Of a stretch of DNA of 64,000 nt, positions 25,623 to 37,118 are shown piece after piece; the first letter of the stretch is position 1, and the number at the start of each line of letters is the position of its first letter. Position numbers and translations under genes: made by a program. The DNA lies in assembly GCF_016808095.1 (NCBI RefSeq), contig NC_068971.1, positions 4,414,501 through 4,478,500 of the forward strand, given 5' to 3'. The notes under the pieces are model-generated. The model saw nothing but the letters and a program-made list of their open reading frames with translations, ran no database searches and was not told where the DNA came from. Origin of the DNA: Vigna angularis (lineage: Eukaryota; Streptophyta; Magnoliopsida; Fabales; Fabaceae).

Positions 25623-26482
25623 CACTAGTGTAAAAACAGCGTATAATGTCACGCGTTTAACGTCTAACCACTCAATAACCAATGTTAAAAATGCCGATGA
25701 CAATTTTGTAAATAAATGTAATTATTAAACGTCGAATGCCTCAACGTTAGACGTCAAAAGGTTAGTGAATTCAATAAAAAATTGAGCAAGAGATTGAAAA
25801 TTCATTCACTTTATTTTAGCCCGTGAGACCCTCTTCTCTCCTCAAACTTTTCTCAAACGAAGTTTGACTACCACATGTAATCTTTCTTTTATTTGATACA
25901 AATGCATGTTAATTAACTACTTTAGGTATGATTTTCATTTGTTTTCGACGATTATTTTCGTGTTATTGTCCTTCATATGTGCATTCTGTTTTCTCTCTCA
26001 CTGATGGGAACACTTTATTCCGATGAATCCACCTTTTGAAGGTTAGTTTTCATTTTCGTTTTGAAGAACTTATTTGTTGAATTGTTTGTTATTTTTTTTT
26101 TTGAATTTGTTTGTTGTTGTTGTTTGGTTGAACTTATTTGTTGTTATTGTTTAATTGAACTTGTTTGTTGTTTAATTGAACTTGTTTGTTGTTTGTTATT
26201 GTTATTTGTTGTTGATCTTATATTACCGTTCATAGTTCTACTTTTTAGGTCTCGGAGAGTTGTGAAAAATTATTACAATTTAAAAAAAAAATTGATTAAC
26301 GTCGTATATTGACAAAATTCGACCTTAGATTAACGTCGTATATTAACAAAATTCGACATTAAATTAACGTCGAATTTTTTTAAATTTGACGTCAATTTAA
26401 CGTCTCCCGATATGACGTCGTTCTCGAATTCGACATGAAAGACAAAAAATATTCAACGTTGGACGTTGTTTTTATACTAGTG
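25623..26482. mobile_element. non-autonomous CACTA element, 860 bp, with exact TSD
   Basis: The ends are CACTAGTGTAAAAACAGCG (left) and CACTAGTATAAAAACAACG (right, complement), 17 of 19 matching. The 3-bp target duplication AGT is exact (25620-25622 and 26483-26485). Subterminal regions are packed with AACGTC/GACGTT words, the expected multiple transposase-binding repeats. The middle holds a TTGTTTGTTG-type low-complexity stretch (about 26060-26220) and no transposase. Mobility would need an autonomous partner. Confidence 0.9.
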
Positions 26483-26761
26483 AGTATTTACATCATTCGA
26501 TTCATGAAATCTAATCCTAATGAAGTTTTTACTGAATCACTCTACAATTAATTGAATTTTGATGTTTGCAATCTATTTTAGTTCATAATGTTGTCAACTA
26601 TAACTTGTATCAAAGTTGTGATTGGAAAATTACCATAATTGGACAAAAAAGCACAAATCCTTTGAGAAAATGATACTTGAAACTTCCATTTACTACTTGT
26701 AACGAATTGATATAATTGTCAAAAAAGGTTAACAAAAACCTCTAATGGAACTAGTCCCTTA

Positions 26762-26983
26762 AAATTATACAAAAAGGTCTTAAGTTGCTAGCTAGTTATT
26801 TGTTTAATGTATACTAGATTTGTGTCAAACATGGTAGACCTAATTCTTTTCTTTTTTTTGCAAAACAAGTTATTATAGTTAAATAGTTAACCATGTTATT
26901 AGTCATTTTTAGTCACATTAATGACGAAATAAAAATTAAAACCATTTGTGGATCACAAAACCTTTAAAAAATACAATGGTATT
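26762..26983 (+). repeat. diverged direct repeat, copy 2
   Basis: Partner of 25077-25262. The two copies lie on either side of the CACTA insertion and are about 1.7 kb apart. Confidence 0.5.
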
Positions 26984-27356
26984 AGAGAACAAATATAACA
27001 TAATACATCTTGAATATGTGTCCAAATAAATTGCCCCATATCAAATTAGATATTAAACGTTACATAATGAAATATACTCAATAACATCACAAGAACATTT
27101 ATTTATATAAACTTTAATAATAGGACTGGTTATTTCGTTGTTCCCTTCAAATACCAAATTATTTCCTTCACTCAAGTCATTATCATTGCAGAATTACTTG
27201 TAACATTTCCTTAAATTTGTTGACCTTCGTGAATTTCACAATAGAAGTTTTCATTGAACTCTACCTTTCTTTATTAGAAGGGCAACCTCATTTTCCTTTT
27301 TATGAAGTTTACAAAACAAGTCTATAAATAATGCATGAATGACAATGGGAGAAGTG

Positions 27357-28104
27357 TGATAATTAACTATTATTTACACTTATTATAACCCCTTATTTGT
27401 CCTTATATCACGCGTTTTGTGTTGAATTCCTTGAAAAGATGTAAGATTTGTCTATAGTTTTTATAGATATATTTAATTATCTATTTTTGGTTTATTTTGT
27501 AGGAAATTGGAAGATTGAAGAAGAATAGAGAGTTGTTGCCAAAATTTTGCTAGCTTAGTCAGCAAGCACCGCTAGCCCGACCATTAGAGCAACTTTAGCC
27601 CAGCCAGAAAGTCTTGCTAGCCCAGCCAGCAAAGAGCACCTCTAGCCCATCAAGTAAATTAGTTGTTTAAATCCCTAGGTCCTAATGCGGGTTCACTTGT
27701 TGAGTGCTCAAGGGATTGACACTTAATAAGAAAACCTAGGCTCTCTCACCTACGAGATTAGGATTTGAGTGCTTTAGAGGGTTGACATTAGTGTTGGATG
27801 GAAATGAGATGATTTTATGTGTGGAAGAGAGTGAAGCTGGTGAAATCTACCCCTAGCATTGCCATTCTATACCATTTCTACATTTTTTTCATTCCTAAGT
27901 GTCTCTAATTACAAAAGTCCATCACTCTTTGTAAATCTTTATTTACTTGCATATAGTTGTAAATTCATGAACTATTCTTTAGTCGAGATGAGATATTAAT
28001 TGTATTATTATTTAGTATTATATGAGTCTCTTAGATAAACGACATATGATCTTACTATGGTTTTATTACTTGAACGATTTGGTACGCTTGCCATTTAGTT
28101 AACA
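27357..28104 (+). mobile_element. probable solo LTR, degenerate
   Basis: Begins TGATAATTAACTATT and ends GGTACGCTTGCC...GTTAACA, giving TG...CA ends like those of the better-preserved solo LTR at 38297-39577 (TGATAACGG...CTAACA on its minus strand). It has a GC-richer core with repeated CTAGCCCAGCCAGC-like words near 27600. No matching 5-bp duplication was found and no internal region adjoins it. Assignment to a Ty3/gypsy family of the Tat/Ogre type is a guess. Confidence 0.45.
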
Positions 28105-28333
28105 TAATGCAAATGTTTTGAAGTAATGTCACTCTGTTTTGTATTTGGAGTTACATAAAATTAACACTTTGTTTATCATCATCATTCTTAGCATGTTGTT
28201 TGCTCCTTTTTTTCAACAATTGCTTTTAATTGACTAACAAAATTTTAATATTTAACTTGTCCTTGTTCTTCATCAACATGCAAAAGACATTCTTTGTCTT
28301 TATAAATGAAAGAGACAAAGTTATACTTTACAG

Positions 28334-28528
28334 TTGGAAATCCAAGTGAGTCTAAGTCTCACATTGGATAAAAATGAGAAAGTAGAACAATATATTAAGG
28401 TGAAAGACCCATTAACCCGTTGCCTTAAGGTTTTGGATAGAGAGTGGTGTCGATCCCTTATATGTTGGACTCATATCTCATTGGTGTTTGTGTCCTCCCG
28501 GTGAACCTCCTCCTCGATAGATCCAACA
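28334..28528 (+). mobile_element. solo LTR, 195 bp, with TSD
   Basis: A short LTR with inverted ends: left TTGGAAATCC (expected to have been TGTTGGAAATCC, first bases lost) and right GATCCAACA. TACAG lies directly on both sides (28329-28333 and 28529-28533), an exact 5-bp duplication. The size suggests a TRIM or small copia family. No second LTR or internal domain is nearby. Confidence 0.7.
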
Positions 28529-30357
28529 TACAGTCCTGTCATAAATGTATTTTTTTAAGAGCACTTCAACACTTAATATTTGTTTCAAGTCCTTTGGACT
28601 TACCGTTCCCAAACATTCACACAGACCTATCCTAAATGTATTTTTTTAATAACACTCTAACATACCGTATTTGTTTCCAAATTTTTATTAAACTTTCTAA
28701 AAAGAGTATCTTCCTCACAAGTTCTACCACTATAACAATTTCAAGAAGTGCTTTTGCGCAACAATCAACAAAAACTCATTTATAACAATGAGATATACTT
28801 TTAATAGGAAATATTACGATATACTTGAACAAAAATCTCTATTATGAATCGTGTCATGTGCAAAGTAACAATCTGTGTTTTTGTTTATTCATAGAAAATT
28901 GGATTAGTAATTGTGCTTAAAGCTTCTTGACTAAGATTATAGATGTATTGGTTCTAGTTTCATAATGCTTCATTTTAAATTGGTACTTTCATACGAAAGA
29001 TTTAGAAAATTGAAAAAAAGAAGACACTTTTGTCCATTGAAGTTGAACGGAGCCTATGTGGTATCTTGTTGTGAAGATGTAAATGTTTTATAGACATAAT
29101 GTTTCTTTAACAAAATCACTGTTCTTTAATTGTTAATTTAGCACAATCACGTTAGGAGGACTAATTTTCCTTGAAGATTTCTTTTGAGGACAATGTATTT
29201 TATTGCGTTGATTGTGATATCAATTTGTATGACTATTAGGACTTTCATCAGGCATATTTTTCTTTAACACACACCATATCTGAGTTATTTATTTAATTTA
29301 TTTTTGTCATTCACCAATCATTTAGAAGATAAAAAAAAAGATAAATAATGTCTCCATATTCAGCTAAAGTGGAACGTTGATGATATACATGCCCATATAT
29401 AATTACTAATTGCATTTTTCATAAAGTTTTTTTTTGAAACAAATTAAAGCAGATTGTTCCTTTGTACATGGCAGTGTCCACAATCGAAATATTTTGTCCG
29501 TATTTCATACTTGTATGCAGCCCGCAAACATATTTACAAAGGTTTGTGAAAACGATATTCTGACTTTCTTTTCGCAAGTTGGAGATTTTGATCCTCCTCG
29601 TGTTCCAATTTGAAAGAGCATCAGTACTGAAAATTGAGATGTGATTTTTTCTAATTCACAAGTCTTGATTCTAAGCATAAAATTATTTTGTTACTATCGT
29701 GATTACATTTTTTTCTTACAAAACTTGAATTCTGTATAATTTATAATATTGTAGATCAGAATCCAAGAACAAAATTGTTAGCATTAAAATATTATTCTGA
29801 ACGAGGGAGACATCCCGTGACTGTGAGAAAAGAACAAAGCTGAAGAAGAGGAGAGAGCCTGAGTGACAGAAAAAAATAAAGACATGGTCCCACAAAATTG
29901 ATGATAAGAACTTATGATTAATTTTACCATGATTTGAACTGTAAACAATTATTAATGTGAAATTCCATGTTAAATGAATAAACATTTTAGAATATTTATA
30001 TAAAAAGTAAAAGTTATTTTCTTTTTATGTATGTGTAAATCGTGAATGAACGTATAAGATTGAGTGTATGAATAAAAGTCCGACAATCCTTATGCTCCTT
30101 GTCTTCATCCCTTGATTTAGAAACATTGGCACTTCCACCAAAGTCAATAAAACTATTAACATTCCCTTTGAACCAAACTTAAAAGCTGTCATTTGGTAGC
30201 ACATTTTTCTCTATGACAACAGTGGACTATAATTTGTACATCTTGTCCAATATCAGCGTATTGAGACATCGTTGTCATAGGATAATTGTTTTGGTTGAGG
30301 ATTAATTAAGAATATAATGTATGTTATAATGACACCTTCGTGGTGCAATGCAGTTAT

Positions 30358-30360
<3 letters not shown>

Positions 30361-30405
<45 letters not shown>
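30361..30405. repeat. (AAT)15 microsatellite
   Basis: 45 bases of perfect AAT trinucleotide repeat. Confidence 0.96.
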
Positions 30406-31688
30406 TCAGTGTTACTTAAGATGGGAGTTAACTTAAAATATAGGTGAGAGCTTAGGTTAACATAACACCCTGCACAGTGAGTTGATGGGCAACTTTCTGT
30501 CCCTACCTAAAACATTACACTGTGCCAACATGATGTGACCTTCTAGTTCCTCAATAACATGATTAGATTGATGAACTTCGTTTCTTCTTCTTCTTCTTCT
30601 TACTTCTAAACTTTATCATTATTTTAATTCTCTCCGATAACCTACTTTTCTTCCCCTTGCACGTGTTCCTACAGTAATTTCAAATTTCAAATTTCTACAA
30701 TAATTAGCCAAATAGCCTTACTTTGGCACCAACCTCTCTCATCAATTCACAATTCTCATTGGAGTAACTTAATTCACTCATTTATAATTAATTATAAACT
30801 GTTTCAGATACGTGCTTTGTTTGCAGAGATGTGACGTTTGTTATACAGGCACCAGTCACGACAAACAACTATACAGTAAGCACAAATTCATCTCCAGTAT
30901 TTACAAAATGAAATTGTATTATTATTTCTATACTTATTTTACGTTTTTAATTCCAAAATTATGAATAAATTTGTAATAGAAATCTCTAAACATTATATAG
31001 TATCAGTTATGACATACACTAACTGAGTTTTTAGTTGTTATTTTAATTCTATTTTATAAAAGTAGCTATTCTTTGTGTTTGTTAACATTCTAATTTAAGG
31101 AAAATTTCAAAACTATTCTTACTGTGTCTTAAGAAAATATTTTATTTTATACATGTGTTTTAATTAAATATTTTATTTTAATGTCATCGTTTGTTTTTTT
31201 CTCTCATTTGAATCCGACGCGACGTGGGTAAGTAACACCGTACAGCTTCAATCCAACCATCAGTGTCTAATGTCGTGTCATATTTTGAATATCAAATTCC
31301 ATATAATATTTAATTTTTAACTTCAATATGTTCTCATTCGTCTATTACTAAGGAAAAAAACATGTTTAATTACAATGCCGCTGCAAATTTAATGACATTT
31401 TAAATAATATATAATTTGAATTAAATTAAAAACTATCTTTTAAGAAAAGTTTGCATATGGATTTGAAATAAATTATTCTTCAATTTGTATAAGCTTTACT
31501 TGTTTGGATGGGTTAGTCATAATCAGAAAAGAACAAGAGAAATTAATTTGAACAGTATAACGAATCAATTTAGTCTATTTTGTTTTGATTGGTAAAAAGT
31601 GCAAGCCAATGGTTGAAAGTTATTGTTTTATAGGTTAAGAATTTTCATAACGTCGCTAGTTTTTTTATAATCTTTCTTTAAATTTTAC

Positions 31689-31693
<5 letters not shown>

Positions 31694-31737
<44 letters not shown>
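31694..31737. repeat. (TA)n microsatellite
   Basis: Uninterrupted TA/AT dinucleotides over 44 bases. Confidence 0.95.
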
Positions 31738-31740
<3 letters not shown>

Positions 31741-32400
31741 AAAAATAAACTTAATTATGTAAGTACATTTTAAATTTTTAAATGATTAATTATTATTTTT
31801 ATATATAGTAAATTTATCATTATAATAATTGATAATTAAGCTTTATTGTGTAATTTTAGTAACTTAAGTTACGATAAAAATAGATATTTATATTCATTAA
31901 TAATTTATGGTATTGCAATATATATTTTTGTGAGGCTAAAATTTCATCATAAATAAAAGAAAAAAATAAATATTTTGGTATAGAATCTAAAATCATTATC
32001 AAATATTTATTTACTATTTCTTTTTTAATTAAATTTTTTTTTTATGTTCTTAGAACATAATAAAATTTTAAATTAACAATAACTGTAATTATTTATTTTC
32101 TTATCTTATATTTGTATTAATAAGTTTTGAGATGGATTTACGATTAGTTGTAATCACGCTTCAATATCTAATAAGTAAGATTTATTAAAGATTATGATGA
32201 ATGTTGTATAGGATTTAGGATCTCCATCCTCCTAACTCGGTCGAACAATCTTATCCTTACATATATAAGATAAAGTAAAGATTAAGATTAGAGAACTTAT
32301 TTGAGTGGGTGTTAATATCTTGAGTTTAGTCCATAAACCAATTAATCTATTAATCATTTTAGGATTTGAGAAAGATATTTGTGTTACTGCATATAACTAC

Positions 32401-32794
32401 TGTTTCGGTTGAAGTAGTCCGAGGGTCGGTCGTCCCTCCTTGCTCTACTCTGTTTTGATCTTTAATCCTCTCCGAGAACGCGACCTACTCCAATGGGTTG
32501 TTGACCTGCAGAAGACACTCTGACGCTCAAGTCAGATATGTTTCATAAAGATGTCTATATGTTATTAGGATAGAAAAGGATGATTGTACCTAAACATCAA
32601 TTGTATATTTATAGGACTTGTGACACCTAAGTCCATTGATTAACCATTAGTGCAATATATTTTTAGGCAATCAAACCCAAAAATCAATTATTAATATCGT
32701 ATATTTGTAAAGCGTAAGGCAATCTGACCTATTAATACCTGATAATTGCCCATGAATGACCATTAATTCCGATCAGTATATTTTATATAGTACA
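32401..32794 (-). repeat. 3' LTR of the 32.4-kb element (left copy)
   Basis: 394 bp, TG...CA. A G-rich segment (minus strand GGGCTTGGGGGCTTA) just inside it is a plausible polypurine tract. Confidence 0.88.
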
Positions 32795-33149
32795 TAAGCC
32801 CCCAAGCCCGAGCGAGCTCTTTGTTGAAAGAGGTCCGTAGGAATTATTATGAGCTTTAAAATAGGTCGCTCACGTTGTATTTAGGGAGTCTATCTTCGAT
32901 GCTTTAAGTCTTCATTTCTCTCTGTACCGAGCGGCGAACTCTAGGAGTTCTCTTTGGATATGTTCCCTAGACTGAACAGAAAATGCTAAGAGTTCTCTTT
33001 GACACTTTTTCCTGTGCAAGAGATTTTCACTCCAAAAAATATGCTTTTAAATAAAATAAAGTAAACGCTTCAATATTTTATAATTTATTTTTATAATGAA
33101 AAGGCATTAGAACCTGACAAAGCTGAACCTGTTGAGTAGTTGACTGATA

Positions 33150-34000
33150 AGAGTTCTTTTTCGAACTTCTTGCATTGAGCGAGGATTTCTGAAGCCCTTT
33201 TACGGACTTCCCCCTAGCGACTTGAGGCAGGAGTTATTTTTCTAACTTCCTCCGTTGAGCGGGGATTTCTGAAGTCATTTTTATAACTTCCCCCCGAGCG
33301 GTCTTGAGGCAGGAGTTATGTTTCTAACTTCGTGCGTTGAGCGGAGAATTCTGAAGCCCTTTTTCGGACTTCCCCCTAGTGGCTTGAGGTAGGAGTTATT
33401 TTTATCACTTCCTGCGTTGAGCGAGGATTTCTGAAGTCATTTTTCTGACTTTCCCTCGAGCGGTCTTGAGGCAGGTGTTATTTTTCTAACTTCCTGCGTT
33501 GAGCGGAGATTTCTGAAGTCATTTTTCTGACTTCCCCCGAGCGGTCTTGAGGTAGAAGTCATTTTTTTGACTTCCTATGTTGAGCGAGGATTTCTGAAGT
33601 CATTTTTCTGACTTCCTACGTTGAGCGGAGATTTCTGAAGTCATTTTTCTGACTTCCCCCTGAGCGGCTTGAGGCAGGAGTCATTTTTCTGACTTCCTAC
33701 ATTGAGCGGGGATTTCTGAAATCATTTTTCTGAGTTCCCCCGAGTTGTCTTGAGGCAGAAGTCATTTCTCTGACTTCCTACGTTGAGCGGGGATTTCTGA
33801 AGTCATTTTTCTGACTTCCCCCCGAGCGATCTTGAGGGGTAGGAGTCATTTTTCTGACTTCCTCCGTTGAACGGGGATTTCTGAGGTCGTTTTTCTGACT
33901 TCCCCCCGAGCGGCTTGAGGCAGGACTCATTTTTCTGACTTCCTGCGTTGAGCGGGGATTTCTGAAGTCATTTTTCTGACTTCTCCCGAGCGGCCATTAT
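33150..34000 (-). repeat. tandem array A, about 82-bp units with paired hairpins
   Basis: About eleven units of roughly 82 bp, one shortened to about 40, each with GAGCGGGGATTTCTGAAGTC and CTTGAGGCAGGAGT blocks. Most units contain GAAGTCA-(TTTTTC)-TGACTTC, a perfect 7-bp stem with a 6-base loop, and often a second related stem (AGGAGTCA...TGACTTCCT). The leftmost units carry the variants GAAGCCC...GGACTTC and GAGTTA...TAACTTC, so stem sequence varies while pairing is partly retained. Confidence 0.9.
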
Positions 34001-34665
34001 AACCTGACACAGTTGAAGGTAGGTCTGAACCTTTCTGCACATGATATTTTATAATTTATAATTTAAAATTAAGAGTTGGTAGAACCTGACCCAGTGGAGG
34101 TCTGAACCTTCCTACACATAATATTTTATAATTTATAATTTAAAATTAAGAGTCGGTAGAACCTAACAAGGTTGAACGCAGCTCTAAACCATCTTGTGCA
34201 TAATATTTTATAATTTATAATTTAAAATTAAGAGTAGATAGAACCTGACAAAGTTGAACACATTTTTGAACCATCTTGTGCATAATATTTTATAATTTAT
34301 AATTTAAAATTAAGAGTCGGTAGAACCTTACAATGTTGAACGCATTTCTGAACCATCCTGTGCATATTATTTTATAATTTAGAATTTAAGATTGAACGCA
34401 GCTCTAAACCATCCTGTGCATAATATTTTATAATTGAAAATTAAGAGTCAACCTGACAAGGTTGAACGCATTTTTGAATCATCCTGTGCATAATATTTTA
34501 TAATTTAAAATTAAGAGGTTGTAGAACCTGACCAAGTGGAGGTCTGAACCTTCCTCCACATAATATTTTATAATTTATATTTTAAAACTAAGAGTCAGTA
34601 GAACCTGACAAGGTTGAACGCATTTCTGAACCATCCTCTACACGATATTTTTACTCACAAAAATA
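33995..34665 (-). repeat. tandem array B, about 80-90-bp AT-rich units
   Basis: About eight units alternate an AT-rich block (ATATTTTATAATTTATAATT) with a block of the form GTAGAACCTGACAAGGTTGAACGCA...CTGAACCATCCTGTGC. A shortened unit lies near 34370-34400. It shares the word AACCTGACA with the junction regions of array A but is otherwise unrelated to it. Confidence 0.88.
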
Positions 34666-34893
34666 TGAGTTAAACAAATATATTATAATTTATAAATTAT
34701 AATGAAAAGTGGAACCTGCCAAGGATGAACGTGGGATCGAACTTTCCTGAAAGTTCTCAAAACGAAAGACATGGCTTTAGGAATTATTACGGAATTTTTT
34801 ACTCTTGTTGCAAAACCTGGTAGTGATCCGAGGTAGCGATGTCAAGACTGAGCGTGCGTCTGGTTCTTTGTGGCTTCATGAGGATGCCGCTCG

Positions 34894-34911
34894 ACCCCAC
34901 GGTAGGCGCCA
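34894..34911 (-). other. probable primer binding site of the 32.4-kb element
   Basis: Minus strand TGGCGCCTACCGTGGGGT, three bases inside the right LTR. TGGCGCC starts are common to plant Ty3/gypsy primer sites; the exact tRNA was not determined. Confidence 0.65.
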
Positions 34912-34914
34912 AAA

Positions 34915-35298
34915 TGTTTCGGTTGAATTGGTCCAAGGGTCGGTCGTCCCTGCTTGCTCTGCTCTCTTTTGATCTTCAATCCTCTCCGAGAACGCGATCC
35001 ACTCCAATGAGTTGTTGACCTGCAGAAGACAGTCTGACGCTCAAGTCAAATATGTTTAATAAATAGGTCTATATTTTATTAGGATAAAAAAGAGTGATTG
35101 TAGCTGAACATCAATTGTATATTTATAGGACTTGTGACAGCTAAGTCCATTAAATAACTATTAGTGTAATATATTTTTAGATAATCAAACCCAAAAATCA
35201 ATTATTAATATAGTATATTTAAAAAGTGTAAAACAATCTGACCTATTAATACCTAATAATTAGCTATCAATAACCATCACTATATTTTATATATTACA
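34915..35298 (-). repeat. 5' LTR of the 32.4-kb element (right copy)
   Basis: 384 bp, TGTTTCGGTTGAATTGG...ATATTACA, followed by ACTAC. A related truncated LTR lies at 58478-58780. Confidence 0.9.
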
Positions 35299-35303
35299 AC
35301 TAC

Positions 35304-37109
35304 TAATCTTAATCCCACTCATGAAGCAATCCTTTGAAACACTTCCGCCTTGAAGTTGTACCTAATGTTCCTCGGTTGATGAGAAAAGATAACGCAGAAT
35401 AAAAGATCAAAGCAGCAGCAATGCCCGATTTATTCATCACGAATCCAAAGTCTTAGTCAAATTCCCAATGACTTTGAAACCAACATGTCACCGTGGGGAT
35501 TCGCTGAAATAACGTTTTTTAATGATTAGCTTCTTCATTAATTTCGCTAAAGTTCAATCACCTTCGGATTTTGTAGAATTTTAACTCACCAAATGATTCT
35601 TTTAACTCATTTTTCATTAATCTAACTTAAACATATAATAGCCTATATTTTTTTTTTATAAAATTAGCCAAAAAACAATTTTTTATTTATTTAACAACTT
35701 AAATTTCTTTATAGTTCACCTTACTTGACTGTTGATTAGCTTTACAAAAAACAACAGGAGTTGTTGATTTCTTAAATTTACATTTTCTTTTATTTTTAAA
35801 ATATATCGATGAACGCATTATTTTCTAACGTAGAGTGAGAATAATTGGGTTGAATTTTTCCATAAAATGTGAATCGGGTTGAATTAATTATTTTCTCATA
35901 GCAGAACTTGTAAGCAGGGAATTAGGTTAATTTACTGACAAAAATCAAATTCTTAATTATTAGATATACTCAGACAAATTTAGTTAATTTTAATGTGTAT
36001 AAATTATGTTTAAAATATGTTATAATTTGTTTATTAGAAGTTTATAATTTGTATATATCGAGTAAAAAAAGAGGAGGAATCTGTCTCATGTAAAAACAAT
36101 TTATTATTATTGTGAAATGAAGATGTAAAGGAAGAAATAGGACCAGTTATTGCAAAGGAAATAATGGACCACACAATTATTTGCAGCATAAAGATTATGT
36201 AAGAAAGTTATTATGGTGGTCCATTATATTTTTGAAGCCTTATCTCTAACAATCCCCATCTTTAATATTCTTTCATATCATCACTTTTCAGCTCCTAATG
36301 CAAATGTTTAGGATAACGATTGCCATCAATCTCTAATTAATTTCATATTTCATACCTTCATCTTCATTATTGCACATGATATCTTCACAAAAGTTAAGTT
36401 TATGATAAAAAGAGGAACATTAAAAAACAAAACAAAACCCTTCATGACAAAACCAATAAAAAGCTTTGGCCCAGATTTAATGGTCATTATCAATATTTCA
36501 TTTTTCAAGAACATCGATTTAACCGACCACATCTTAAAGCAAAAGAGGTGTTGCTAAGGAATTGTGACCTATGTTCCAAGCATTAATGTTATAGTGAAAA
36601 TGTTTAACACTTTAATTTTGCATGTATGAACATCGTTTGTGACTTTTCTAATCACAATGCTAAGGATATAGTATTAAAATATGATGCTTTTGTTGATGAT
36701 TCTTTTTAGAGGGAGAAGTCAAATCGTAAAAGAACTAACTAGTTTACATCTGTTCTCGGGCACACTTTTCAAACATACAGTACTTTGATTGGTTGGTAAA
36801 TTTAGTAGATGCTTTAAATATCTTGTACATATTTTTAATTTTTGTAATATTAGTCAATTTCAATTTAGTTTTTATAAAAATTGAAATATGAGTAAACTTT
36901 AATGTTAATTCTATAAAATTTTAACTTTTATCTCTTCAAAATTTGAAATAGTCACTTTTGAATTTAATATTTCTTTTAAAATAGAATAATAATATTTAAA
37001 AATTAACAACAACAAAATGTCATGTATTTTAAACTGTAGAACGTGCGTAGCCTTAAGCTTTTTTCATTTACTAGGAAATTGAAAAGTGTAGCATAATATT
37101 AAATTTAAA
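35304..37109. other. AT-rich intergenic DNA
   Basis: No gene or repeat boundary that I can support. Confidence 0.5.
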
Positions 37110-37118
37110 AAAAAATAA

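Larger units (their letters stand above)
28534..32395. other. AT-rich intergenic DNA
   Basis: No gene recognised. It contains the (AAT)n and (TA)n repeats listed separately and a short TTC repeat near 30585-30602. Confidence 0.55.
32401..35298 (-). mobile_element. non-autonomous LTR retrotransposon without coding domains, filled by tandem arrays
   Basis: Direct LTRs at 32401-32794 and 34915-35298 start TGTTTCGGTTGAA and end TACA. The 5-bp target duplication ACTAC is exact (32396-32400 and 35299-35303). Just inside the right LTR, the minus strand reads TGGCGCCTACCGTGGGGT, the type of primer site used by plant Ty3/gypsy elements, so transcription runs leftward. The 2.1-kb interior has no gag or pol motifs; it is largely two unrelated tandem arrays (33150-34000 and 33995-34665). 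By hand alignment the LTRs differ at about 40 of 384 positions plus a 10-bp indel, far more than in the copia element. It fits the LARD/TRIM concept of parasitic LTR elements. Confidence 0.9.

Noticed and set aside
33150..34665. CRISPR-like array
   Set aside because: Repeats are contiguous and variable with no unique spacers, lie between LTRs in a plant genome, and have no cas genes.
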